Shown here: positions 36,401-47,900 of the stretch, in pieces | Numbering within the stretch: the first letter of the stretch is position 1 | How the letters are laid out: every line of letters begins with the position of its first letter | Assembly: GCA_030272585.1 (NCBI GenBank) | Contig: BSYQ01000001.1 | Coordinates: 2,852,001 to 2,916,000 of the forward strand | Length of the DNA: 64,000 nt | Source: Bryopsis sp. KO-2023 | Lineage: Eukaryota > Chlorophyta > Ulvophyceae > Bryopsidales > Bryopsidaceae | Direction of reading: 5' to 3' | Notes under the pieces: generated by a model | Seen by the model: the letters and a program-made list of their open reading frames with translations, nothing else | Databases searched by the model: none | Told to the model about the DNA's origin: nothing | Translations under genes and position numbers: made by a program

Positions 36401-39400
36401 CCAATTGGACATCCGAAAAAGACTCCACTTCAGGATATCCTGCAAGAATACCCCCCCACACACACAAAAAAAATAAGTTGAGAGAAAGGGGGTCTTTAAA
36501 AAAGGTACAATATTTTCATCAAAGAATGCATACCTTTGACGGAAAGGACTTCCATAGCTTCAGGGAAGTCCTCTTTGGGATTTCCACTGTCTGACTCCTG
36601 GGCTTTCGAGTTTCCATCCCTCAGTGTGCCTACATTACCAGTCAACCTCCACCAGCTTAACGCTTTCCCAGAAAAGTCGACACATTTTCAATTTTTTTTT
36701 TTTTTTTTTTGGGGGGGGGGGCAGGTTACCCAGCAATTCACACACACACTCATATTAGTCATAGTTGTTCGATCTGGCTCTTTTCACATGTCCACTGTTT
36801 CGCACACATGGTTTATTGCGGAGGTAGACCCACCTGGAGGGCAGACATCATCTGGAACTCCGAAGACATGCGCAACCACAGCTGTGGTTTTCTCCACCCG
36901 ACTGATTTGCCAGGGCTCTAAATCGACCGCTATGTGCAATCGTGAACTGTAAGGAACATTCCTCCAATCGATGGGGATATCTACACGCTCAATCGACTGT
37001 CCTCCCTCCCATGGGATGTTGCCCTTTACCTCCTGAATTGGAAGCCCCTTCGTGTTGCACCCTGGATATCAGAAAAAGCTTTCATTTGATTCTGGCACAG
37101 ACAAAAAAAAAAGTTGGTGGGAATTTTCTGATTTGGGAAAACAGACCAGTCTTTACCCAATTCGCTGGCCTCCATCAGATAGACAGAGTACTTTAGGACA
37201 CTCATCAGCTCAGCGGATCCTTGTTGCAGTACGACTTCAAAGTAGGTATCTCCATCACCTGGATAGAGAACCTAACACCAAATAAGCAAAACAGCGATAT
37301 GAACAACACCCCCCACAGACAGGAACTCCTACCGAACAACACACAGAAAAAGAAAAAAAACAAAACAGCTATGGACGCAATGGCTTGTTGGATGAAAAGC
37401 AGGACACACACCTCACCTGTCTGGAGTTGATATCGAATGTCGGCATTTCCCCCGACTTCAGAAACAGAATGTCCATTGTGTTCAGGCCTCGATGCACATC
37501 CGCGTTCACGACCCCTCCCAAAGCAACTCTCACCTTGGCGTTATCCCCATGCCTCCCTTTCGTGGCGTTTTTCCCTGCTCTGACCAGGAACACCTTTTCC
37601 CCAAACTCACCGGGTTCCCAGCGGATCTTGCCAACGACCAGCTCGAAATCTTCTTTTGGTGGGGCAACATCATCAGACATTATGTGCAGGGATGCATACA
37701 CGGGGACCATTACGGGGGCACTCAGTTGCACTCTTATTTTGGAGGAAGAGCCCTCCTCGACACCATCCAACGGGGATGCCAGCGAGACATACGGACCATC
37801 CACAACCAATGCCTGCACCAGTTATGCCAGTTTTTTTACGACAAAATGCAACACTATTTCTCTTCTTTCGAAAAACCGGCTCCGTTTTAGTAGGAATACC
37901 AGGCTTCCCCTTTTTCAAAAAAAGAAATGAACGAGTGCTTTTTGAAAATGGGCCATTTGTTTTTTTGCCTACCTGTTTCGCTGCGACGAAGTCTCGTCCA
38001 TTGAGAGTCATTTCGAAAGGGTATGAGCCTTTTTGAAAAGGCTCTTGGGCTGCTACATCAAATTTCGCCTGCCACTGGGTCTCTGAAATGAAATCGACGC
38101 TCCCAGGGACCTCCAGAGTCCTCCAGCCAGGCAGGATGCTTTCTATTCGAAGCAATGCCACCACGAAACTGTTCTGAATCACACCACAAATGCTGAGGGC
38201 AACGTGGGGAAGACCATTAAACACTGGATAACCAGCAAACCAGCACCACCTCTTCCAGACGAGTTCAACCAAAAGCACAGCCGTGTTATGGATGCGATAC
38301 AAATGGTAAAAAACGTTTGCATCGGAGGATGAAGTTTGAACTACCTCTGGGACGAAGGCATCGCTCCCTTTCCTCCACTTGGGGGAAAGCTTGAGATCCA
38401 AGACCACCGTCGTATTTCCCCATCTTGGTATCTGAGCAGGCTGAACTGCAGCAACCTCAGGTGGATTGAAAAATTGCACCGGGAGCTCTTGCGAGCACAT
38501 CGGCCCCCAAACCACCTTGACACTAGCATCGCCCACTGGTCCCTGTCAGACAACGCAATCTTTTCCTCATCCAAAAGAACCTGACTGTCTTTCCTTCCAC
38601 TGACGCATGCATCATTTGCTTCGCTGGTATTTTTTTTTTGGGGGGGGAAAAGAGGATGAGATGAATGGTGCAAAAGGCAATCTTACCATGATTTTGCAGT
38701 CAGCAACGGTTGAGTTGAACAGCTTTCCTTGGAAGCTCCCTCTCTTTGTGGAGACGTAACATTTGACCTCGTCCATCAATTCATTTCCCTATTGACAAGA
38801 CACATCCCCTCCCGGTAAGCCCATGTTCTGATGCATTCTCAGACTTGCGAGCGACGGCCCTCAATGAACAGACGGTGCTTGCATACGGCCAGCAACCCTT
38901 CTTACCCAAAACGTTATCAGAGACCTCCTGCCAGCTATCAGCAGGCCTGGATTCCCCCTTTCAATTCCTGACCTCACCAATCTGTGGCTCCACCTGGTCT
39001 CAGCCACCACAAAATACATACCGCCTGCAAAGAAAGCCCTGCATTCCTCAGTGATCGACCCAGAGAACCCAACCGATCTGACACACCCAATGGTGATGAT
39101 GACACCGAGCGATAAGTTCACGGGTATTCCATTGAAGATAACTGACGCCATTCTGATGGGGGCTGACCTGCACCAATGGAAGCATAGAACTCGACACTCT
39201 GTTCTGCATCATCATCATCGTCATCATCGCCACCATCATCATCATCATCATCAGAAGGCTGTTTTCCATGATCTTCAACAGGTTGTGAATGCCGATGTTG
39301 AACTAACAGAGGAACCCAGCTGCCAGGAAGCATGGGTGGGGCTGTGCAATACCATGTGTCAGAGCGAGGCCGTTTTCGCCTGGCTGGAACAGCAGTCGGT

Positions 39401-39963
39401 GCCTGTACTTGAAAACAAGCATGGTCACACTACATCACCGTCACCCCATTTCCCTATGGTGCAATTCAGCAACAGGATCCCTTCGATCGAACTTACTTTC
39501 AGTATATCTTCGATCTGAACATCCTCGAGGGAAAACTCCACCAACCCTCGCCTGCCCCCCTCAACTATCTGAGTCCAAAACACACACACACACATGAAGG
39601 TGAGCAATGGTCCATTGTGACCTGGTGCATGTTTTCGAGGAACAAAAAAAAAAAGAGGATACCTTCGAAACGACGAAGTGGAAAGAAATGGCATGCAGTT
39701 TTGGGGATGCGATTTTGTACCTCAGGATGCAAGCTTGCAGACACAAAATGGCAAGAAACGTTGACGCCTTCTGGGACGTCGAAGTCTCTCACTGACAGCG
39801 CTATTTCGCCATATTCCCATGGCAACAGGCATGATGGCTTGACCGATCGGATGGAACCCTGGAGCTTGTAATGAAGGGTTGAGTTTGTCTCCTCAGAGGC
39901 ACCAGAAGCTACCTTGATCAACAAAAACAACATGCAGAGCAAAGGAGAGTGACTGTCACACAT
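33443..39963 (-). CDS. Large secreted/type I membrane protein with beta-sandwich repeats and cysteine-rich modules
   Basis: A gene of at least 14 exons on minus. The proposed start is ATG at 39963, opening a signal peptide (MCDSHSPLLCMLFLLIKVAS). The ectodomain exons carry IPT/Ig-like and Calx-beta-like strands: GPVGDASVKVVWGPMCSQEL (38.3-38.5 kb), ILPGWRTLEVPGSVDFISET (38.0-38.2 kb), DDVAPPKEDFELVVGKIRWE (37.4-37.8 kb) and PGDGDTYFEVVLQQGSAELM (37.1-37.3 kb). A cadherin-like beta-sandwich follows (FFSPDHNNYTALVPYGIESV, 36.2-36.4 kb). Next are GCC2/GCC3 or TNFR-like cysteine modules (CKICPEGMYSSVVDSPECSP and CGCKLCSPGTYTYMWSSEAC, 34.9-35.1 kb), a region with many N-glycosylation sequons (34.3-34.8 kb), and a transmembrane helix (YVRILLPIMACLLLVVGSAG, about 34.0 kb) followed by a basic stop-transfer stretch. 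The end of the gene near 33.4 kb is uncertain and may hold another hydrophobic segment. The family is unrecognised; adhesion or receptor function is inferred from architecture. Confidence 0.7.
39202..39255 (+). repeat. Imperfect (CAT)n trinucleotide repeat
   Basis: An ATC/CAT repeat of about 50 bp. On minus it reads (GAT)n within an open frame of the membrane-protein gene and would encode an aspartate-rich run (SDDDDDDGG then DDDDDDD), if the exon at about 39.16-39.40 kb is used as drawn. Confidence 0.8.
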
Positions 39964-41382
39964 TTTGTCTTACTAATCACGAAGAATTCCCCATTTTTTG
40001 AATGAACGTCACACCCTCACGAAACGTCACACTTTTGCAAACCGACGTCTGCCGTTGCACACTCGTGCCAACTTACGTGGATTACCGAACGATTTACAAT
40101 CTACGCGGAAACAATGTTCCATCGTGGCAAGATAAACGTCACGGACGTCACGCCCAACAGACCACAGGGACCCACCAACGAAAGCCACGGCTGAAACAAA
40201 CCGCCGGAAAAACAAATCCCCACGACGTACAGTGTTGAGCAGAAGTTGTTCAAGTGAACGACAGGGGAAAGCCAATGTGACGGGTGACACGGCAGGAATT
40301 GGACCACTGGTCACCTTGCCCAAGAGAAGGAGGACTCCCCACAGAAGCCACGCAGACAAAGGTTCACACTTCGAACTGCTTTTGCGAGTGAGACTCTTGT
40401 CTACAGCGCCCAACGACGCCAATAACATCCTCCACTGAACCAAGAGAGTGCAGTGGACAAGCACACTGCCGTGAAGAGTTCTTTCTCGTCGCCTCGGTTC
40501 CAACGGTGTGTGTCGCGCGCGTGCGGCTGTGCCGCCATACCCAGTCTGGTGTAGAATCAGAGACAGCTTTTTCTGGCTCGCTGGCGCTCTCGTTATGACG
40601 GGTGTTAGTTGATAGACTTGCGCGCGTTGTGGAACATTTGGACATTACGTGTTCGCTCGTGACTCGGTGTGATCATGATCAGTGAAAAATTACGAGAAAA
40701 AAATGCTGATGCTTTCGTCATAATTGCTCTGGCGTCACACCGTTACATGATATGTTGTTTAAAGTTCCAAAGTTAATTTATTTTTATTTTTTGCGAGGAG
40801 AAGTCCAGAATTGGGAGTCCTGAATTGCGACCACCACCCAACCCACCATTCAGATTCTCTCCATCACACCAGAATTGGGGTCATCTTTTGTTTCTCAAAT
40901 ACTTTTTTCACGTGATGGTTTTGGGTTCATGCGACCAAATAGACAGAAAAAATCCTTAGAAGACTTTTCCTGAGAGATTGCCGGCAGCTTACATCTCTCA
41001 GTCTACCCTGTCAATGATTGGATCAGGTGATGATGTAACCAAGGGTCATAAGATGGCCAGCGCATTCCAGCTATACTTATCTACCATCCCCCATCCCAAA
41101 AACGATGGAAGATATCCCTGAATTCTCAACAAAGCTCCACTATTTTTCCTGTGGGAAGCAAAATCCTCTCCAAAATCTTCGCACATACTTTACAGAGCCC
41201 ACATCACTCGAATCCCATCCAACAAAAATTTTGCCTGCAGTCATAATAATAGGCCTATTTTTGCCTAAGTTCGGAAAATGCCTCGAACAAAAAGTTAGTG
41301 CCTCAGCAGTTGAACCCCCAAAATCATGTCATCATCCATTGTGAGTGCTATCCATCGTTCTGGCGCAAAATCACTCACTCAC
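39964..41382. other. Promoter-like, CpG-rich spacer upstream of membrane-protein gene
   Basis: The interval 40.0-40.6 kb has high CpG density (for example GTGTCGCGCGCGTGCGG near 40.51 kb), unlike the AT-rich introns nearby, which fits a promoter and 5' leader of the gene starting at 39963. From 40.7 to 41.3 kb the sequence is ordinary and probably contains the 3' end of the exons at 41.4-41.9 kb. No further coding exon could be supported. Confidence 0.45.
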
Positions 41383-41916
41383 AGTTTTGTAGATGGCACA
41401 AAGTCGAGAGGGTCTGAAGATCTTGTTGGAAAAAAAGCAAAGAAAAATCAACATTTCTTTCTCCGTAAAATAAGCATACTGAAAGAAGCAAAGCGACTAA
41501 AGCAAAATTGGGAAAAAAAATATCGAATGTAAATTTCGTTATTCTCCTCACCTTTGCCTGAAACATGAAGTTTGGTGGAACGTTGATCACAGTGTAGTTG
41601 GGATCATCTTGGTATTTCTCAAACTCCTGCACCCAAAAATAGCCCCCGAAAACATCCTGAAATATTCTTTCCGAAAGAGAGAGGTGCATGAATACAGCTA
41701 ATACCAAGCCGATGATCATGAAAGAAAAAGAAAGAAAAATAACTCTTATGAAAGAGCAAGGAGATTTCTGTCATGGAAAAGAAAAAACTACTTGCATGCA
41801 TTTTGGAATACCGTTGGCATGCCTCTTGGTGTGGTAGGACTCCATGGCACCGGCTGAAAAATCTTTCCTGAAAACTCAAGCTTTGTACCTTCTGCAAGCC
41901 CACATTGGTCGCAGAC
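41383..41916 (-). CDS. Three phase-compatible exons of an unrecognised protein
   Basis: Exons 41916-41812, 41656-41552 and 41421-41383 are each in phase 0 and join without a stop: VCDQCGLAEGTKLEFSGKIF, then DVFGGYFWVQEFEKYQDDPN and YTVINVPPNFMFQAK, then IFRPSRLCAIYKT. Acceptors TTTCCTGCAG and ATATTTCAG and donors AAG|GTGAGG and ACT|GTGAGT are good; the donor at 41812 (ACG|GTATTC) is weak. A further exon may lie at about 42110-42200 (VTIKKYCTKTLKLR), but its phase does not fit cleanly. These could be a separate gene or upstream exons of the large membrane-protein gene, whose signal peptide doubles as a fair polypyrimidine tract before an AG (TTGTTGATCAAG). No family recognised. Confidence 0.42.
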
Positions 41917-42209
41917 CTGCAGGAAAAAACACCTCGATAATCACCCGTGGAAAAAAAAATGCCCGTCAAGTAACCACCGAGTAACAATCCACAAGCGATG
42001 TAACAAATCTCATCAGAAAAACGCTCCCGTATTCTTTGTTTGTTGAAGATGAATTTCTTGTTTCTTGTTTCTTCTTGTTTTTTGTTTCTTGTTGTTCTCA
42101 AGGACCTTCAGTGGATATGGTGCACTGGGGGAAGGGGAAGTGCCGGACCGACCTAAGCTTCAGTGTCTTGGTACAATATTTTTTGATGGTCACCTGGTTT
42201 GCGAAAATG

Positions 42210-42918
42210 TCAGATCTGAGGAGTGTCAGTAGGGTGGCTTCAGACTGCATTCCAAAGCACATGATGAGATTTCAGTCCGACGTTGCGCCAGCCGAAGAGA
42301 GGCATCAAAAACTGGACCCCTCATTTGCCACCTCATCCTCAAGCTCGAAGCTGGAATCAAAATTTTCGACGGCCCGGATTCCCATGCAAACCACCAGGCG
42401 GGCGGCAGGGCGCTGAGGCTGGGAGGGGTCGCATTGGCGGCGTGGGGAACGCAACCACTTGGGAGAGCTCACGCGCTCGACTCGACAAATGGCATGCGAC
42501 TGTGGACAAGCCAGGCGATTGATCAGCGACCGCTGCATTGTGGAAGCGAATTGGCGTTGGGAAAAGTGTGGGGCGGTGGGGTGCTTTTTGACGTTTCTTG
42601 AGTCTCTTTACGTGATAGGATTTGGGGATATGTCAGGCTGGCGGATCATGGATTCGAAAAAGCTGCTTCCGTTAATCTATTTTTCTCACATTCTTTTTGC
42701 GTACATCGGCTTTCAGAACTCGCGTGGGGCCAACCACGTGAACTGCTTCTGGCCTACTTATGATTCGCAATGGTCGGAACGGCACTCCTTCGTCGAAAGG
42801 GTTTGATGCCACCGTTTCGTGAGGGTGAAGGGCCGAAAACAAAACCGTTTTGCACGAGTATCGCGTCTTAATCAGGGTTCCACAGTGACAGTAATCCTCG
42901 TCGCGCCCGTAACCGACG
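42210..42918. other. CpG-rich region upstream of kinase gene
   Basis: It is GC-rich at 42.35-42.5 kb and lies between the minus-strand exons and the kinase start at 42919. It probably contains the kinase promoter and perhaps the start of the minus-strand transcript. No motif is called. Confidence 0.35.
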
Positions 42919-44924
42919 ATGGCCTGCTGCGGCTTCAAGAGGGCTTTGGTGGTGTGCGTCCAGATGGACGGCGAAGCCGGGTGTAGACCCGCCAACCGCC
43001 AATCTCTGGACGGTGCCAGACCACTAAGAGCGTCGCTCGATTCGCCGCGTTCGTCGGCTTCGTTGGCTGGTCAAGTCAAGAGCCCAAGGACCCCACCTCA
43101 GATATCTGCACGAGAAAGGGCCGATGTAAACATGAACAACGCAATGAAGCTACCCTGGAGAGCCAAGGAGTGGACAATCCCGGTAAAACCCTCCCCACCG
43201 CCCACTCCTCCTGTGACGCCTTCGACAGACTCATCGAAATCTGTCTTCCGCTTGTACAACTTTTCGAAAAAAATCGGGAGTGGTACGTACGGAACAGTTT
43301 ACAGTGCGTCGGAGAATGCCAGCGGACGGCATGTTGCGATAAAGGAAGTGGGCGTTTGTCGGAGTGGTGGAAAAACCAACAGAGCCCTCCACGAAGCTAA
43401 GATTATGGAGGCGCTGCGAGACTGCTCGTCCGTGGTATGTTTGCGGGAGTTCATCCAGGAAAGGAGCAAGACTGGTCAGGCGTATATCGTAATGGACTAC
43501 TGCGGCGGTGGGGACTTGCACGAGTTTGTCAAGGTCAGCGCGCGCGCGCAAGCTCGATGGATTTTGCTTCCTTTCCAAAATAAACTTCCATTAATGAAAC
43601 GCATTTCATGTGCATTTCCAATTGCAATCGAGCGTGCATCCTTCGACGGGCATCGTTCAACCTGCTCATTGACTTTCCTCAGAAAGAGCCCTTCTTTTTT
43701 CAAACAGTGGATTCAACTTGATTTGCTCAGTAGTAGTTTCATTTTTGCCCAGGAGAATGGAGTGCTTTCCGAGAAGCAAGCTGGGGTGGTGGCTTTCGAA
43801 GTCCTCAACTTGCTGCGTAGCTGCCATGAGAAGAGAATTCTCCATGGCGACGTGAAAGCTGCGAATTTTGTGATTAACTCCGAAATTCAGCAGCAGATCT
43901 TCAGGCATGGTCCCACGCGGCTCCTGCGGCCTGGCTGGCTAAAGGGTGTCGATTTTGGGACTTGCCAGCAGCTCGGTGAGTGCTTCTGGACGGGCATTGT
44001 GGATTTTGAGTCAGCTCGTGTTGATATTTTGATAAATTCTTTTGTGTAATGTGCTTTCAAGATCTTGTTCCCTTTTTTTTTTAATGGCAGGCAACCATGA
44101 TTCCATCATTTCTTTGATAATGGAGGAATTTTTTTAGGAGTGGATGAATTGGATATACCACTACATGTTTTTTTTCCAGTTTCCCCTTCCTCCCCCCTCC
44201 CCCCTCCCTAAAAAACAATAATAAAAAATAAATAAAAAATCGTGGTGTCCTTGTTTGCAGCGCAGCAGAGTTGCACCGAAACTCAGCATTTCGGTGTGCA
44301 AGCACTTCTGCTGCAGCGCAAATAAGGACACCACTATTATCATGGCCACAAAAATCTTATGTTGATAATATAAAAAGAAAACGCGCCGTACGTTTTCCAG
44401 TGGAATAGTTTATTTGTTGTGCAAAGATAAGGTGTTTGCTGGATCAGGCTGATCCAACTCCGAAATTTTTTTGAATGATGTGGAGGAATTTGTCTGCAGG
44501 CTACGGATGTGTGTCGCAACGGGTCGGCACCCCGACGCACTGGGCCCCTGAGGTCTTCGGCGGCCGCTACCGCACCGAAGCCGACATGTGGAGTCTGGGG
44601 GTGATGATCTACCAGCTGATGGCCGGTCGAAACCCCTACTTCACTGCGGAGGAGGAAGCCTCCATGAGAAACTCCAACGAGATTCTCAAGGCCATCGCGC
44701 GGAGAGAACCGGACTTCAGTTTCGGTCCCTGGCTGGATTGCAGCCCTGAGGGAATCGATTTCATCAAGGGCCTGCTGATGAACGACACTCAAATTCGGAT
44801 GACCGCGTGCGAGGGGTTGCAGCACCCCTGGATCAAAATGCACCAGACATGGAGGCAAAAAGAAAGGCCCTTTTTGCGTGGGAGCCCTGTGGAGCTCAAA
44901 GCATTCATCCCCTGTTTTACCTGA
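42919..44924 (+). CDS. CAMK/CDPK-like serine/threonine protein kinase without EF hands
   Basis: Three exons, 42919-43533, 43753-43975 and 44500-44924, give 420 residues in phase. After a ~110-residue Ser/Pro-rich N-terminus starting MACCGFKRALVVC (adjacent cysteines suit S-acylation), the kinase domain shows the Gly-loop KIGSGTYGTVYSA, the VAIKEV lysine, and HEAKIMEALRD with the C-helix glutamate. The catalytic loop is HGDVKAANF, so it is HGD, not HRD: a non-RD kinase that keeps the catalytic Asp, Lys and Asn. The metal-binding motif is VDFGTC (DFG kept). The activation segment ends RVGTPTHWAPEVFGG, followed by EADMWSLGVMIYQLMAGRNP. The pattern resembles plant CDPK-like/PEPKR2-type kinases. 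The protein ends soon after the domain, with no EF hands or autoinhibitory helix visible, so calcium regulation through the same chain is unlikely. Confidence 0.9.
44242..44334. ncRNA. 93-nt foldback in kinase intron 2; candidate miRNA hairpin or MITE
   Basis: The interval begins GTGGTGTCCTTGTTTGCAGC and ends with the near-complement of that sequence (GCGCAAATAAGGACACCAC). The two arms of about 40 nt pair with a few mismatches and a small bulge, leaving a 7-nt loop around ACTCAGC near 44281. It lies wholly within intron 2 (43976-44499). The shape fits a microRNA precursor or a tiny inverted-repeat element; I see no clear target-site duplication. The active strand cannot be told. Confidence 0.5.
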
Positions 44925-47900
44925 GGGAAAAGAGAGCGCATGCTTCTTTCGCTTTTCTCTAATTCTTTTGAAATAGAATAGAGTGATATTGGGGAGGAGA
45001 AGATATGCGGAGGGGGAAGGAAATTAAGAAGATAGGTTCGCCATAATTTTCGAAAAAGAAATCCAGAAAAAAAAGACCCAAAAAAAAAGGAGAATTTGGC
45101 CTTACCGTGATGATATGTGTTGGTGTTGTGGATTGAATTGAAAAAGGGGAAAAAAAAACAAAATGAAAAAAGACGATGGGATGGAGAAAGTGTGCGGATA
45201 GTGATGGACTCAGTGTTAAAAGGGAATGTGCAAAAAAAAAAAACTGACGAGATTTGGTCTGGTTTTTTAAGGTGGCGAAAAGAAGAAGGGGGTGGGGGGA
45301 TGAGGGGGAAGGAAATTTATCTCATTCAAGGAAAACGTATAAAAAGTTGCTTTTTTTGGTGGGGGATACAACATGAACAGAAAAAAAAAGAGAAAAGAAA
45401 CAAAAAGAAACGGAAGGGGGAAATGGAGAAATAACACTCAAGAAAAAAAAGGAAAAAGAAAGAAAAAGAGAGAGAGAGAGGAAAGTGGGTGTGTACAAGA
45501 AGAAATTTTCGGTCTCATGAATTTACCTTTCGAAAGAATGACACATGGATGCCTGCCAAGAAAGAAAAGGGAATTTTTCTCTTATTGCTTAATTTGAGCT
45601 GGGAGGAGCTTTTACTGGTAAAGCATCGATGTTTGCAATGACATGGACTATGGAGTTATATGATATAATGTGTCAGGGAGGGGAAAAAACCCAACAAAAA
45701 GAAAAAAAAGAAAAGAAAAGGAAAAGAACTGATTTGAGACATGAATGGGGGGGGGAAAGGGGGGGAAAAGGGTGTAGGTTATTAAAATTTGGAAAAAAAA
45801 AGAAATTTGCTCATTTGTTTTTCGTTTTTCATGCCTTTTTTGTTTTTTGTTTTTTCGCCCGTTTTTTTTTTTTTTTCGTGGGCGATTCGCCGTTTTTTTT
45901 TCCTAGAAAAAGATTTTTTTTTCTTACAATTTTACTGGGGGGCTAAAATGCCCTTGCTTTGGATTTAATTCTAAGAAGTCATGAGTTGATGGTGTTTTTT
46001 TTTTCGGATGGAACAAAAAAAAACCACCGATGAAAATGATTGACAAAAAAAAAGATGGAAGAGAGTAAAAAAAACATCAAAAACAAAGAAAGAGGAGGAA
46101 AAGAGGGAAGCATAATTGTACAATTACGTAACGTTTGCACGCATGCGGATTTTTTGTTTTTCAAAAACGCATGAACAATTATATTCTGCGATTGATTGAC
46201 ATTATCTTATCTTTTGTTTTTTAACCCGGTGAAGAAAAAAAAATCGTTGTGTGCAAAAAGATTTCATTTTTTGTTTTTTGCACGCAACGAGCTTCTCTAG
46301 GTTTTTCAAAAAAAAAAGAGAGAAAAAAAAGTGTGAGAATTATGTCGAGAAGATGATGGGGTTGGTTATTCATTTTTGCTTGAGATTGGGGGTTTCCACG
46401 GTGGAGTTATTATTGCTGGAGGAGGAATCCCTCATATCTGCAAAATGTTGGCATTCTTGATAGTTTTTTGTTCTGTTTTTCTTAAAATTATGTTCATTTT
46501 CTAGATGTTTTATTTGGCATTGGTGCACTAGAAACCGTTTTCATTATTATGTTGGAGTTTGACGGAAGGAAAAGAAAAAAGAAAAAAAGCAAAAGAAAAG
46601 GAAGCAAACAGAAAGAATTTCTTTTTCTGTTGTTTGCAGTTTGGTGGTGCATGGTGGATTGCTTTCTTATATTCTTTTTTTTTTTTTTTGCTGCTTTTTT
46701 TTTTTTTTTTTAATTTGTGAAGTTCGTAGGAAAAGATAGAAAAAAACACACACCACACCACACAGAAAAAAAAGGAAAAAAAAATTAGCTGGAGGAGCAT
46801 TCCGATGGGTGGAGTCATGATGGGATTTGATTTTTGCTTGAATTTCGGAATGTATGGTATCGGACTGTATAAAAATGAACGAGGTGTTTCAAGGTTGGAA
46901 AATTATCGCCAATAGTGGGGAGGGGAGGGGGGTGCTTGCGGAAGTTGAGAAAGAAACCTTCGTCAGTTTGCAGAGGGGGTTGTTCGGTTTCCTTTGGCTG
47001 ATGATTGCTTTCGAATAGTAGTTATAATTAACCTTTTAAAAGCCTATCAGGGTGGGGAGGCTCGGGGGAAGGGGGGGGGGGGGGAAATCAAATGAGGCCA
47101 ATGAGGGTGGTTTGGGTAGCGACAGAACACGTAGAAAGATTAGGGGTGGGTTTAGAATTACGAAGATCTAGTTTGTGACAGTTCATGGCCTTTTTTTTGC
47201 TTTTCTGGGGGGAGGGGGGGGGTTCGTTGCTTTTTCCCCACCGGAATCGGTGCAGTTGCCAAGCATTGAGAAGCCATCGTTCCCAGTCGTGTGTTTGGGA
47301 GGGGAATTAGTAATCCTGCCTTCGTTTCCGGATGCTGGTTCAGCTCGTTTTGGCTGTTTATCGTGGTGTTGAAAGAAAAAAAAAAAAGAGATCGAAAGGA
47401 ATGTGGTGGTGGATGAAAGAGGGGCAAACTCTCTCTAGTGTGTCGATGTAGAAAAAAAAAAGAATGAAAACTGTGGTCCATATAAGTCTATGGTCGCAGC
47501 TTTGCTTTCTTACTTCATTGCAAGTCGTTTCTCTCGTCTATGTATATGTGAATTTTCTTGGCGAAAATTCTCAGCAACAGTGAATATTCTTATATTTGTT
47601 GGGAGGGGAAAGGCCCTTTTGCCCATTATCTTCACAGATTTCGATTACCTAATTTCCAGGTTTTATAATTTGGGATGTAATCTCCCTCATCAAATTTTGC
47701 ATTCGGCTGCAGGATCTCCAGGTCACCACATTATTATTCAACGGTTTCAAACCATCTAATTCTTTTATGAGTTGCATTAAAAAACTGGCTTGAGAATTCC
47801 TTGAAAATATTTGCTGCTGTTGAAAAGACAAGGGCATTTTTCTTGATGGGATTTTTTGAAAGGGCTGGCTCCCCAGACAAATGGTGGATCTGCATGATCT

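Noticed and set aside
40027-40645. Minus-strand open frames of 93-158 residues upstream of the membrane-protein gene
   Set aside because: They lie in CpG-rich sequence that fits a promoter/leader, show no domain, and do not splice in frame to the signal-peptide exon.
45117-45946. Lys-rich and Phe-rich open frames in the kinase 3' flank
   Set aside because: They are translations of A-, G- and T-runs with no codon-use or domain signal.
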